Positions 19,419 through 27,796 are shown, numbered from the stretch's first letter. The stretch is DNA of 64,000 nt from Bacteroidota bacterium (GCA_005882315.1 VBAR01000003.1:440907-504906); one strand, 5' to 3'. Notes: generated from the sequence alone by a model not told the origin. Numbers and translations: made by a program.

Positions 19419-20237
19419 ATGCAGAAAAATCTCCAGCAATCATGGCAATCAAAGCTTCATGAAACGATCTATGAATCAAATACTACTGCTGGTAAAATAT
19501 TTGATAAGGCACTCCTGGTTCTCATCCTGGGTTCTATTGTCGTTGTGATGCTTGATAGCATTAAGGTTTACCATAATAAATATGGAGATCTCTTTTTTGT
19601 ACTGGAATGGGTTTTCACAGGTTTGTTCACCATAGAATATATACTCCGCCTGGTTAGTATAAAAAAACCATTGGGATATGTATTTTCATTTTTGGGAATT
19701 ATAGACCTGCTGGCCATCATTCCATCTTACCTCAGTATATTCTTTGTTGGTGCACAATCACTACTGGTATTACGGGCACTCCGGCTTTTACGCATCTTCC
19801 GAATTTTTAAACTTACTCATTTCCTGACTGAGATGGAGTTTCTAAAAACTGCCATTTATTCCAGTTTAAAAAAGATCTTCATCTTTATGCTGGTCGTATT
19901 GGCCATGGTCATAATCCTCGGATCGATCATGTATCTTGTTGAGAATGGTGAAAATGGATTCAGTAGCATTCCAGATAGTATTTACTGGGCTATCGTTACA
20001 ATAACTACAGTTGGCTATGGCGATATTTCACCAGTAACTCCATTAGGAAAATTCATTGCATCCATCGTAATGTTTATAGGCTATGGTATCATTGCCGTAC
20101 CTACAGGAATCATCACGACTGACATAGCTTTAGCAGTACGAAGTAAAAAGCATGGACATGAAACATGCCCGGGCTGTGGGGAGGAAGGGCATGATCGTAA
20201 TGCAAAATTTTGCAAGTATTGCGGCTCTGCATTATAA
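19419..20237 (+). CDS. Voltage-gated potassium channel (Kv-type) with C-terminal zinc ribbon
   Basis: A 272-residue channel with six membrane segments. S4 (about 117-135) has regularly spaced arginines (LRALRLLRIFRIF), and the pore filter TTVGYGD is at 196-202, so K+ selectivity is expected. After S6 come 40 residues with a zinc ribbon, C250-x2-C253 and C265-x2-C268, which is not part of standard Kv channels. It may sense metal or bind a partner. The last bases overlap the open frame of the following gene, but that gene's better start is at 20303. Confidence 0.9.
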   Translation: MQKNLQQSWQSKLHETIYESNTTAGKIFDKALLVLILGSIVVVMLDSIKVYHNKYGDLFFVLEWVFTGLFTIEYILRLVSIKKPLGYVFSFLGIIDLLAIIPSYLSIFFVGAQSLLVLRALRLLRIFRIFKLTHFLTEMEFLKTAIYSSLKKIFIFMLVVLAMVIILGSIMYLVENGENGFSSIPDSIYWAIVTITTVGYGDISPVTPLGKFIASIVMFIGYGIIAVPTGIITTDIALAVRSKKHGHETCPGCGEEGHDRNAKFCKYCGSAL

Positions 20238-20261
20238 ATGACTTCAATCGTTTCATTGCCT

Positions 20262-20287
20262 GGAGACACGAACCAAGGGGGAGGAGA
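20262..20287 (+). repeat. Copy 2 (short) of the ACACGAACCA element
   Basis: ACACGAACCAAGGGGGAGG matches the core of the elements at 18844 and 22859 only. It sits between the channel gene and the next start. Confidence 0.35.
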
Positions 20288-20302
20288 CAAAAATTAAATA
20301 CA

Positions 20303-20752
20303 ATGCTAAAAGCTTTCATCATAGGAACAATACTATTCACACTTTGCAAGCAGCAAACATTCGCCCAGCCGGCTGATACTACTCACACAATAAAGAAAAG
20401 TCTACCGGCTTTTTTGAAAGGCACATTCGGGGATGATTATGGAGAACAATATACTATAAACGATACCATTTGGTTGCAGCAACCCAGTCTTAAATATCAT
20501 ATCATTATTTGCGATACAACAGAACAATACATTCTAGTACAAAATGATAAAACTAATAAAACAAATGGCGGGTTGTTTACCCGGATCGACTACATGAATT
20601 TCACGGGCATGGAACCTTATCATTGGGGGTTTTGTTTAACAATTTATAATGCGAATACTTTGGAAACTGCTAAAGCAACAATTATAGCTGACAGAAAAAA
20701 CCCTAAAATTGGTTGTAACGGTTTCCCATTTTCACGAATGAAAAGATTGTAA
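20303..20752 (+). CDS. Small secreted protein of unknown function
   Basis: A 149-residue protein started at the ATG at 20303, which yields a signal peptide ending QTFAQ; the frame is open from 20210 but the added residues overlap the channel gene and a repeat. The mature part is polar with several aromatic residues and one late cysteine (GCNGFP). No family is recognised. Its stop codon abuts, with no gap, the stop codon of the convergent DUF5990 gene. Confidence 0.65.
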   Translation: MLKAFIIGTILFTLCKQQTFAQPADTTHTIKKSLPAFLKGTFGDDYGEQYTINDTIWLQQPSLKYHIIICDTTEQYILVQNDKTNKTNGGLFTRIDYMNFTGMEPYHWGFCLTIYNANTLETAKATIIADRKNPKIGCNGFPFSRMKRL

Positions 20753-21199
20753 TTATAGTTTCTTAAGGTGCCAACCATCAAATGGTTTTACTGTTGCACA
20801 ATTGGGTCCGCCATCTCGTCCTGTTCCGGGAACAATTGTTTCTAAAATAGAATTGGTATCAGCAATTAATTTATCAATATCCTTCCAGTCAATTCCTGTC
20901 AAAGGAATTTTAAGTCTTCTTGACCAGGCGGTGCCTATTTGCCCTGCGCAAGTTCCTATATCAATATAAATAAATTTACTGCCGGTTGGGCCTTGAACAT
21001 AAGGCCCGGAAAATTTTGGAAGCGGGTCTTTGTTTCTTTCGCCTTTTATTTTAACAGGAAACTTAAATAATAGATCCAGACCAGCCGATCTTTGCTTTTG
21101 AATTGTTTCATAATTATTCCCAGATCCTTTTTGCAATCCAAAATCCACATCCTTTGTCGGCTTGATCAGAATAATTTGAAGTGTTATTTCTGTTTCCAT
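20753..21199 (-). CDS. DUF5990 family protein
   Basis: A 148-residue cytoplasmic protein started at the ATG at 21199; a TTG four codons upstream is less likely. The conserved pattern is clear: VDFGLQKG, YETIQKQRS, PYVQGP, YIDIGTCAGQ, WSRRLKIPL and VPGTGRDGGPNCATVKP. These are the landmarks I associate with DUF5990, a family of unknown function found across bacteria. It is the last gene of a leftward run of small accessory genes. Confidence 0.75.
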   Translation of the reverse strand: METEITLQIILIKPTKDVDFGLQKGSGNNYETIQKQRSAGLDLLFKFPVKIKGERNKDPLPKFSGPYVQGPTGSKFIYIDIGTCAGQIGTAWSRRLKIPLTGIDWKDIDKLIADTNSILETIVPGTGRDGGPNCATVKPFDGWHLKKL

Positions 21200-21305
21200 A
21201 ATTAAAACCAAATATCAAATTATTTAAAGAAGAAAACAACCGGGGTCTGCCCGTATCTTTCTTTTGTTATTTTTTTAGGGACAAAATTTTGGCTGATAGA
21301 ACTAT

Positions 21306-21722
21306 TTAGAGTTTCCCGATCATTACTTCCACATCAAAACCCAACTTGTTTTTGAATTCTTTGATGAATGTTTCGTTGAATGGTGGCCAATTCCAAAATA
21401 TAAATCCAAGATTACTTTCAGGTAACTTCGATACATCTCCATCTTCATCATCCCAAAATTGTCCCGGATGAAAAACTTGTGTTTCTGTAATAATATCGAG
21501 GCCATTTGTTATTAAATCAAAAGGTAAATACTCTGGTTCATCAACAACACTTTTTGCCCCATGCGAAACACTATACCCATTGTCAGAACCTAAAGTGCAA
21601 TCTGATAATTCAGGTTTCACAATATCTTTTGCTATTAACCAATTAAGAATTTCATTTGCCTTAGCTTTCCTTTCAGGATAATCTTTGGTTTTTGGAATTA
21701 TGGAAATGTAAGTATCACTCAT
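21306..21722 (-). CDS. Hypothetical acidic protein
   Basis: A 138-residue, acidic, signal-less protein rich in aromatic residues (FIFWNWPPFNETF). The composition resembles bacterial immunity or SMI1-type small proteins, but no motif confirms that. It lies between the DUF5990 gene and the TIR-like gene, all on the minus strand with gaps of about 100 bases. I do not recognise a family. Confidence 0.6.
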   Translation of the reverse strand: MSDTYISIIPKTKDYPERKAKANEILNWLIAKDIVKPELSDCTLGSDNGYSVSHGAKSVVDEPEYLPFDLITNGLDIITETQVFHPGQFWDDEDGDVSKLPESNLGFIFWNWPPFNETFIKEFKNKLGFDVEVMIGKL

Positions 21723-21837
21723 AAGTTAAAGGTAAAAGATTTGCAAATTCAATATTAATCTATGCTGCATCATTCTTTTGTTTGTAATTTCTTAGGAGCA
21801 AGACTCGAGCAGAGGGAAAATGTCACGACGATAGCAA

Positions 21838-22497
21838 TTATTTCAAATTTGACAATCGTTTATAAATAGACGTTTGAATTATCAAATAAAACACCTCCCA
21901 ACTATTCTTTGAATCACTTACCATAAATTTTTTATGTCGTTCAAAAGGTGGAATTTGTTCTGAGAATTGCTCGGCAAGTTTACGACGGAATGTATTGTAC
22001 CTGGCTTTTTGTATATCATTATTTTCACCAAAGCCCATGTCTGACCAAAGTATCAATTTTTCCCTGTAACCTAATTCTAAGATTTTACCCATTTCCCACA
22101 ATACACCTGGGGAAGTATCCGGTCTATAAATAATTAAATGACTATCTCTCATTAGTTTTAAAACTTCTTCCTGCCATGTGTCATTTGAAAATCTTTTTCG
22201 ATCAAACCCAATTTCAGGAAGGTCTTCCTCGGGTTTACCAACGGCTATGAGATGATGGTTCAGATGAATTAATTTATTTGCTAAATCAAGCTCTTTCGGA
22301 ACTAGTTTCATTATTTCAATGTTTCCTCCTCCACCATCATCTCCGTCAACAAGAAAATTCCTTAAATAGAGGAATTTTGGTGCGTTAGCTATTTCTCTTT
22401 CCCGATGAATTCTTTCAAAATCATTTTTTTTTGTTTTCTTCCTTATTGCATAGAAAGTTAAAACTACAATTACTATGAGAAGATAAATTAGGTACAT
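21838..22497 (-). CDS. Membrane-anchored Rossmann-like protein (TIR/nucleoside-deoxyribosyltransferase-like)
   Basis: A 219-residue protein with an N-terminal transmembrane helix (about 2-18) and a soluble alpha/beta domain. Conserved-looking points are FLYLRNF at 42-48, AVGKPEEDLP at 85-94, DTWQEEVLKLM at 106-116, HLIIYRPD, and SPGVLWE at 129-135. The pattern of a strand, a small-residue loop and then a Glu in a helix recalls the catalytic Glu of TIR and nucleoside-deoxyribosyltransferase folds; this fold call is inference. Its start overlaps by one base the stop of the preceding two-helix membrane protein (TAATG), which implies translational coupling. Confidence 0.6.
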   Translation of the reverse strand: MYLIYLLIVIVVLTFYAIRKKTKKNDFERIHREREIANAPKFLYLRNFLVDGDDGGGGNIEIMKLVPKELDLANKLIHLNHHLIAVGKPEEDLPEIGFDRKRFSNDTWQEEVLKLMRDSHLIIYRPDTSPGVLWEMGKILELGYREKLILWSDMGFGENNDIQKARYNTFRRKLAEQFSEQIPPFERHKKFMVSDSKNSWEVFYLIIQTSIYKRLSNLK

Positions 22498-22751
22498 TAG
22501 TAGGAGGGGGCACTTAATATATAAATTGAGACCATAAGGAGAGCAATAAGCGCAATAACTGTGATAACCAGAGATGTTGTTGCCTTATCAATTGCCTTTT
22601 GAAAAGCTGCAATCTCTTCAGGTTCCTGGGTTTGTTCAAGGTTTATCTTTAGTTTATTTCTTCTTGAAATTTGTGATATCAAGATGATTATATTAAATAT
22701 AAAAAAAATAGGAATGAGAATCATATTATGGCTTTTAAATGAAAATGACAA
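22497..22751 (-). CDS. Small two-helix membrane protein
   Basis: An 84-residue protein with two hydrophobic helices (about 10-26 and 60-80) joined by a charged linker (RRNKLKINLEQTQEPEE). Its stop codon overlaps the start of the next gene, so the two are expressed together. A short two-helix membrane partner beside an anchored nucleotide-fold enzyme is reminiscent of membrane effector units in nucleotide-signalling defence systems, but no sequence motif proves this. Confidence 0.65.
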   Translation of the reverse strand: MSFSFKSHNMILIPIFFIFNIIILISQISRRNKLKINLEQTQEPEEIAAFQKAIDKATTSLVITVIALIALLMVSIYILSAPSY

Positions 22752-22858
22752 AAAAGGTTAACTAAAGATAACTTGAATAAATTGACAAGTCAATTACCTC
22801 TTAGTAGTATTTTTCTTCCCTACATTAATATTCGTTCCGTTTCGTGGGAACACTCAAC

Positions 22859-22896
22859 TGGGCTTTTTATTACGGACACGAACCAGGACAGAGAGA
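22859..22896 (+). repeat. Copy 3 of the GGACACGA-CCAGG element
   Basis: Most of its 38 bases match copy 1 (18844-18883). It is preceded by a small inverted repeat (GTTCC...GGAAC, about 22834-22850). It lies downstream of the minus-strand HEPN gene. Confidence 0.5.
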
Positions 22897-22907
22897 GTAA
22901 TTTTTGA

Positions 22908-23783
22908 TTACCGTCTCAAATTAAGTTTGTTTGCAATATCCATTATAAATTTTGCAATAACGTTAATAGCCTTTGTCACATCTACAGATGATATCTTTAA
23001 TACATTTCCATCAATTGTTTTTCCGTTTCGATGAACAATATCATGCCTAACTAATACACATCTAATTGGCTTTTCTAAATCAGGAAAATCGATTTCAAAC
23101 GTATTTTGATACATTTCTTTTACACGGCTTAAATCATGATAGATAATTTTCAATAGGATTGATTTGACCGTCTCATTTAAATTATCGTATTGTTCAAATA
23201 TATCTCGAAGCTCAAGCTTCCTTTGCCTAAACTCAGGGTATGTTTGTACAAACTTTTTAAACAAAATTTTGTCAGTCATACATCGATTGATAAAAGCATC
23301 CGATAAAAATGTTTCCATGGTTGCAATTAATCCGGTATAAATCTGCATTTTTAGTATCGTGTTTAATTCTTTATCCTTTAAATCAACAGCATTCAATTTT
23401 TTTAGTTTATTAATGCCTGATTTAAACGTTTCAAGTAAATCTACATTAGCTGAGATGGCTTCATATTGGTTAATTTCATATTCAATTTCTTCTTTTGATA
23501 TTTCATCAATTTTTATGCTAGGAATTTCATCTGAGCTTTCCATCTTAATATAGGCATCGTCATTACCGACATACATTGTTAGCCAATAGCTTTCATTACA
23601 ATCATCACAAATCGCTTCATGGTCTTCGTGGACATAACTGTCTTTCGAATTTTTGGCAAATAAATTTGAATCATGGACAGGAAGATATCCGCTAAATACT
23701 TCAGCTTGACAATATGGACAAGCAAACCTGATGTTGATGTAATCAGCATCGGACGCATTAAAAAAGTGCTTTTTTGAATCCAT
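22908..23783 (-). CDS. Zinc-ribbon HEPN-domain protein
   Basis: A 291-residue protein. The N-terminal zinc ribbon uses C22-x2-C25 and C59-x2-C62. A helical middle region follows, and then a C-terminal helical domain holds R246-HDIV-H251, the Rx4H motif of HEPN ribonucleases, in the context VRHDIVHRNG. HEPN proteins with this motif act as RNases in toxin-antitoxin, Abi and CRISPR systems; many are also scaffolds. No nucleotidyltransferase antitoxin is adjacent. It probably belongs to the same accessory stretch as the membrane/TIR-like pair but lies 157 bases upstream of it. Confidence 0.7.
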   Translation of the reverse strand: MDSKKHFFNASDADYINIRFACPYCQAEVFSGYLPVHDSNLFAKNSKDSYVHEDHEAICDDCNESYWLTMYVGNDDAYIKMESSDEIPSIKIDEISKEEIEYEINQYEAISANVDLLETFKSGINKLKKLNAVDLKDKELNTILKMQIYTGLIATMETFLSDAFINRCMTDKILFKKFVQTYPEFRQRKLELRDIFEQYDNLNETVKSILLKIIYHDLSRVKEMYQNTFEIDFPDLEKPIRCVLVRHDIVHRNGKTIDGNVLKISSVDVTKAINVIAKFIMDIANKLNLRR

Positions 23784-23837
23784 GAAGCGAAGGATTTGGT
23801 ATAGATAAAGTTAAATAGTAATAATCATAAAGAATGA

Positions 23838-23915
23838 TTGTTGATTAGAATTCCCAATCGTACAAGAGTGCGACGCAACAGAAGCTTAATAGTAGCAACA
23901 AAGCTGGTTACATAA
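23838..23915 (+). promoter_or_regulatory. Conserved leader element, copy 1 (upstream of ftcD)
   Basis: The 57 bases 23859-23915 match 48 of 57 bases, without gaps, of the element upstream of topA (48906-48850, minus strand). The first 23 bases of the two are identical. In both, one frame is open across the element and ends at the same TAA. It ends about 40 bases before the ftcD ATG and points the same way as the gene. Confidence 0.6.
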
Positions 23916-23957
23916 AAATCCTCCACATCCAATATCTTAGCACTCAAATAAACCAGC

Positions 23958-25607
23958 ATGCAACAAATCATAGAATGTGTTCCCAATTTCAGCGAGGGGC
24001 GGGACATGAATATCATTAAACAGATAACGGATGAGATAGAAGCAGTGGAAGGAGTGAGGCTGCTGAATGTGGACCCGGGCAAGGCAACTAACCGTACCGT
24101 GGTAACTTTTGTAGGCAACCCGCAAGCCGTGGTGGAAGCGGCTTTCCGTGCTATTAAAAAAGCCGGTGAGCTGATCGATATGAGTAAACATAAAGGCGAG
24201 CATCCCCGCATGGGTGCCACAGATGTATGCCCGTTGATACCGATCGCCAATATTAGCATGGAAGAAACGGCGCAATATGCACAGCAGTTGGCCAAACGTG
24301 TGGGTGAGGAGTTACTGCTGCCCGTGTACCTGTATGAAGCGGCGCAGGCAGATAAGAGCCGCAGCAATCTTTCTGTGATCCGTGCCGGTGAGTATGAAGG
24401 ATTTTTTAAAAAGATATTGCAACTATTGCCTGATCATGGCCCCGCAATATTTGATGTAAAACGCGGCGGCACTGTGATCGGCGCCAGAGATTTTTTGGTG
24501 GCTTATAATGTAAACCTGAATACAACTTCTACCCGTCGTGCCAATGCGATTGCGTTTGATGTTCGTGAAGCGGGGAGGAGGATAAAAGATGATAGTGGAG
24601 AGATGATAGTTGTTCCAGGCTCGTTAAAGTCAGTAAAGGCGATTGGATGGTACATAGAAGAGTATGGTGTTGCACAGATAAGTATCAATCTTACCAATAT
24701 AAATATTACGCCGGTGCATATTGCTTTTGATGAAGTATGTAAAAAAGCAGATGCCCGTGGTATTCGTGTTACCGGTTCTGAGTTGGTTGGATTGATCCCG
24801 TTGAAAGCAATGCTGGATGCAGGTAAATATTTTCTGCAAAAACAAAAACGTTCAACCGGTGTTTCAGAAAAAGAATTAATAAAGATCGCTGTGAAATCGT
24901 TGGGGCTTGATGAACTCGGGCCATTTAAACCTGAAGAAAAAATAATTGAATACATGTTGCGTGATAAAGCCGAAAGCAAACTCGTCAACATGAAGCTGAA
25001 TGATTTTGCAGATGAAACAGCAAGTGAAAGTCCGGCGCCGGGTGGCGGTTCTATTGCTGCTTATGTTGGTTCGCTGGGTGTTTCACTGGCGACGATGGTT
25101 GCTAATCTTTCATCGCATAAAAAAGGTTGGGATGATAGATGGGAGGAGTTCAGCAATTGGGCAGAGAAAGGCCAGCAGTATAAAGATGAGTTGCTGCGAC
25201 TGGTAGATGCAGATACAAAAGCCTTTAATCATATTATGTCGGCGATGAGTTTGCCAAAAGCAACGGATGAGGAAAAAATTACCCGCAAAAAAGCAATTGC
25301 CGATGCTACACGGTTTGCCATCGAAATTCCTTTTAAAGTAATGCAGGCTTCTTATGATAGTATGGAAGTAATAAAGGAGATGGCAGAGGTTGGCAATCCG
25401 AATTCCGTTTCGGATGCAGGTGTTGGTGCCCTCTGTGCCCGCAGTGCCGTGATGGGAGCTTTCATGAATGTTCGCATTAATGCGGCTGGGTATGATGATG
25501 CTTCGTTTGTTGCTGATGTGGTGAAGAAGGGGAGGGAGATCGAGGATAAGGCTAAGAAATTAGAGATTGAGATTTTGGATATTGTGAATGGGAAAATTGG
25601 GATATAG
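23958..25607 (+). CDS. ftcD: Bifunctional glutamate formimidoyltransferase / formimidoyl-THF cyclodeaminase
   Basis: A 549-residue fusion like mammalian FTCD. The N-terminal transferase domain (about 1-300) opens with QQIIECVPNFSEGRD and contains KHKGEHPRMGATDVCPLIP. The cyclodeaminase domain (about 335-549) has the ESPAPGGGSIAAYVGSLG motif and is all-helical. It transfers the formimino group of N-formiminoglutamate to tetrahydrofolate and releases ammonia to give methenyl-THF, a late step of histidine degradation. An arginase-family enzyme of the same pathway follows 142 bases later, separated by a repeat that may form a hairpin. A TATCTTAG box at 23933 could be the -7 promoter element. Confidence 0.93.
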   Translation: MQQIIECVPNFSEGRDMNIIKQITDEIEAVEGVRLLNVDPGKATNRTVVTFVGNPQAVVEAAFRAIKKAGELIDMSKHKGEHPRMGATDVCPLIPIANISMEETAQYAQQLAKRVGEELLLPVYLYEAAQADKSRSNLSVIRAGEYEGFFKKILQLLPDHGPAIFDVKRGGTVIGARDFLVAYNVNLNTTSTRRANAIAFDVREAGRRIKDDSGEMIVVPGSLKSVKAIGWYIEEYGVAQISINLTNINITPVHIAFDEVCKKADARGIRVTGSELVGLIPLKAMLDAGKYFLQKQKRSTGVSEKELIKIAVKSLGLDELGPFKPEEKIIEYMLRDKAESKLVNMKLNDFADETASESPAPGGGSIAAYVGSLGVSLATMVANLSSHKKGWDDRWEEFSNWAEKGQQYKDELLRLVDADTKAFNHIMSAMSLPKATDEEKITRKKAIADATRFAIEIPFKVMQASYDSMEVIKEMAEVGNPNSVSDAGVGALCARSAVMGAFMNVRINAAGYDDASFVADVVKKGREIEDKAKKLEIEILDIVNGKIGI

Positions 25608-25609
25608 GG

Positions 25610-25710
25610 TTTCACGCAAAGACGCCAGGTGAAATACAAAAGACGCAAAGAATGATCTGTCTTAGTAATGTCTTTGCGTCTTGCTCAAATCTTTGCGCCT
25701 TGGCGTGAAA
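25610..25710. repeat. CTTTGCG-type inverted repeat between ftcD and the hutG-like gene
   Basis: Outer arms TTTCACGC (25610-25617) and GCGTGAAA (25703-25710) enclose perfect 11-base inner arms AGACGCAAAGA (25641-25651) and TCTTTGCGTCT (25671-25681). The units CTTTGCG and TTTGCGC recur within it. It resembles an interspersed repeat and could act as a processing or partial termination hairpin. Confidence 0.7.
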
Positions 25711-25748
25711 TAAAAATTCAATAGCTTTATAAATAGAATCTTTTAAAA

Positions 25749-26864
25749 ATGGAAAAGCAAAATATACAGGAAGCCGCAGAGCCACCGGTTAAGAAACAAT
25801 CTGCTATGCAGCATTTGAAAATTTATAATAAAGCAGATATTCTTTCGCTTACAAGGATCCGCCGCTTTGAAACCAAATTAGGTGAACGTTTACAGGTGAT
25901 ACAGGATGCGAATGATATTGCAAAGTCCCTTGCAACATCAACTGCCAAGTACATATTGTTCGGTGTGCCGGAAGACCTGGGAGCAAAAGGAAATCTGGGC
26001 ATTGGTGGTACAGATACTTTATGGATCCCTTTTTTACAATCATTCCTGAATATTCAAAGCAATGATTTTTTTGATGGGGGAGAAGTATTGCTGCTCGGCC
26101 ATTTTGATTTTGGAGATATACAATACCTGATCGATACCACAGCAAAAAGTGATGATGAAAAAATAGAAGCCTATCGTCATGCTGTGAATGCGATCGATGA
26201 TGAAGTGGAACAGTTAGCAAAGATCATCGCAGAAACAAAGAAGATACCATTGGTAATTGGTGGCGGGCATAATAATACTTATCCATTAATAAAAGGAACT
26301 GCAAAAGGCTGGCATAAAGCAGGAGTGATTCCGTTGGCGCAAATTAATTGTATCAATTTGGATGCGCATGCTGATTACCGCCCGATGGAAGGAAGACATA
26401 GCGGTAATGCATTCCGCTATGCTGAAGAAGATGGTTACCTGCAGAAATATTGCATTATCGGTTTGCATGAAAATTATTTACCACAGAATGTTTGGATCGA
26501 TATTGTAAACAATCCTTTTATTGATTGTCTTACTTACGAAGATATTTTTGTGCATGAGAAAAGAAGTTTTATGCAGGCTGTTGCACATGCCACCGGTTTT
26601 ACTGAAGACTCCTTATGCGGAATAGATGTTGATATTGATTGCATCGAACATACACTCAGCAGTGCTATGACACCGGTTGGCATTCTTCCGAATCATGCAC
26701 GTCAATACATTTCTTTTGTTGCTGCTGACAGCAAACCTGCTTATCTCCATATTTGCGAAGGAGCAACACGATTATCCGATGGCAGAACTGATGCCACCAG
26801 CGGTAAACTAGTTAGTTATTTGGTGAGTGATTTTGTAAAGGCGAGGGAATCTGTTAATACATAA
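25749..26864 (+). CDS. hutG: Arginase-family formimidoylglutamase-like ureohydrolase
   Basis: A 371-residue enzyme with the binuclear manganese motifs of the ureohydrolase family: GGGHNNTYP, LDAHADYR and GIDVDID. Place next to ftcD suggests hydrolysis of formiminoglutamate to glutamate and formamide, an alternative to the FTCD route, though agmatinase-like activity cannot be excluded. The N-terminal 70 residues are longer than in classical HutG, a form I regard as common in Bacteroidota. A bidirectional terminator follows. hutH, hutU and hutI are not in the window. Confidence 0.83.
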   Translation: MEKQNIQEAAEPPVKKQSAMQHLKIYNKADILSLTRIRRFETKLGERLQVIQDANDIAKSLATSTAKYILFGVPEDLGAKGNLGIGGTDTLWIPFLQSFLNIQSNDFFDGGEVLLLGHFDFGDIQYLIDTTAKSDDEKIEAYRHAVNAIDDEVEQLAKIIAETKKIPLVIGGGHNNTYPLIKGTAKGWHKAGVIPLAQINCINLDAHADYRPMEGRHSGNAFRYAEEDGYLQKYCIIGLHENYLPQNVWIDIVNNPFIDCLTYEDIFVHEKRSFMQAVAHATGFTEDSLCGIDVDIDCIEHTLSSAMTPVGILPNHARQYISFVAADSKPAYLHICEGATRLSDGRTDATSGKLVSYLVSDFVKARESVNT

Positions 26865-26865
26865 A

Positions 26866-26891
26866 AAAGCCCGTCAATAAAAACGGGCTTT
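26866..26891. terminator. Bidirectional terminator between hutG-like and LysM genes
   Basis: AAAGCCCG at 26866-26873 pairs perfectly with CGGGCTTT at 26884-26891; A-runs upstream give T-runs for the minus strand. The genes converge here. Confidence 0.8.
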
Positions 26892-26915
26892 GCATTTGAA
26901 TATTCGTCTAAATGG

Positions 26916-27287
26916 TTATGCTGGAATTTTGAGTTTCCATCCTGGTTCAATATGATCAGGATCTTTTATCTTGTCTTTATTCGCTTCATAAATTTCTTTC
27001 CATTTCACGCCCAACTTTTTTCCAATCTTTGAAAGGCTGTCGCCTTTAACAACTTCGTACTCGGTTGGAGCCGCACCCGCCATTACATTTATATTCATTA
27101 CCAAATCACCTGAGCGGTAATCGGGATCCAGTTTTCCATATGCATCCCATATTTTTTTCTTTGCAGCTTCAGAGGGGGCATTGCCATCTATATATAGCAC
27201 ACCGTCTTGCTCCCGCACCTGTAAATTGGTTATGCCTGCTGCATAGCCAACATTTACCAGTTCACCATATTTATCTTTTAGTGCCAT
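26916..27287 (-). CDS. BON-LysM protein (Kbp/YgaU-like)
   Basis: A 123-residue protein without signal peptide. A BON domain (about 1-65, DGVLYIDGNAPSEAAKKKIW) is followed by a LysM domain (about 74-122, YEVVKGDSLSKIGKKLGVKWKEIYEANKD). This matches the Kbp/YgaU architecture; E. coli Kbp is a K+-binding protein. It is followed on the same strand by no gene but preceded, 12 bases upstream, by a BON lipoprotein, so the two form an operon. Confidence 0.85.
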   Translation of the reverse strand: MALKDKYGELVNVGYAAGITNLQVREQDGVLYIDGNAPSEAAKKKIWDAYGKLDPDYRSGDLVMNINVMAGAAPTEYEVVKGDSLSKIGKKLGVKWKEIYEANKDKIKDPDHIEPGWKLKIPA

Positions 27288-27298
27288 AGTGGTATGTT

Positions 27299-27796
27299 TT
27301 ATTTTATTACAAGTTTGTTTTCAACTTTTTTAGGCTTTAATGAATTCAAAGCCATCATTAGTTTTTGGAGATCAGCCTTTTTAATTTCACCGGTAAGCGT
27401 AACTACTCCATCATTAATAGAAGCTGATACGCCGGCAAAATCCTTAACAACATTGTCTACGCTAACTTTTAACGGATCGTCAGGTGTAATAACAACCTGT
27501 GGCGGAGGAGAAAATATGGTTAAATTATTTACAACAGCTGTTACACCTTTAACATCTTTAGCTGCTCTTTCAGCTTCAGATTTTGCATTAGCATCTTTTA
27601 CCTCGCCGGTCAGTGTAGCTGTTCCATCATTTACACCTACCATTACCATTGAAAGATCGGGATTGGATGCATAGGCTTTATCTATAGACGCTTTTATATC
27701 AGCATCTTTTACTTTGGCCTTGCATGAAGTTATAAAAGCAGATAAAATAAGAACAGAAAATGGGATTGCAAACACACGGAAAATCGTTTTACTCAT
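27299..27796 (-). CDS. BON-domain lipoprotein
   Basis: A 165-residue lipoprotein when started at the ATG at 27796; a 22-residue extension upstream is possible but leaves the signal peptide internal. The lipobox is FITSC. Two BON domains follow (VGVNDGTATLTGEVKDANAKSEAERAAK and VSINDG-type second copy), the arrangement of OsmY-like envelope proteins that bind phospholipid surfaces. It is the first gene of a two-gene unit with the BON-LysM protein. Confidence 0.82.
   Translation of the reverse strand: MSKTIFRVFAIPFSVLILSAFITSCKAKVKDADIKASIDKAYASNPDLSMVMVGVNDGTATLTGEVKDANAKSEAERAAKDVKGVTAVVNNLTIFSPPPQVVITPDDPLKVSVDNVVKDFAGVSASINDGVVTLTGEIKKADLQKLMMALNSLKPKKVENKLVIK

Noticed and set aside
23825-24367. 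180-residue minus-strand frame opposite ftcD
   Set aside because: Antisense to a clear enzyme gene, Ser/Leu/Thr-rich shadow composition, no motif.
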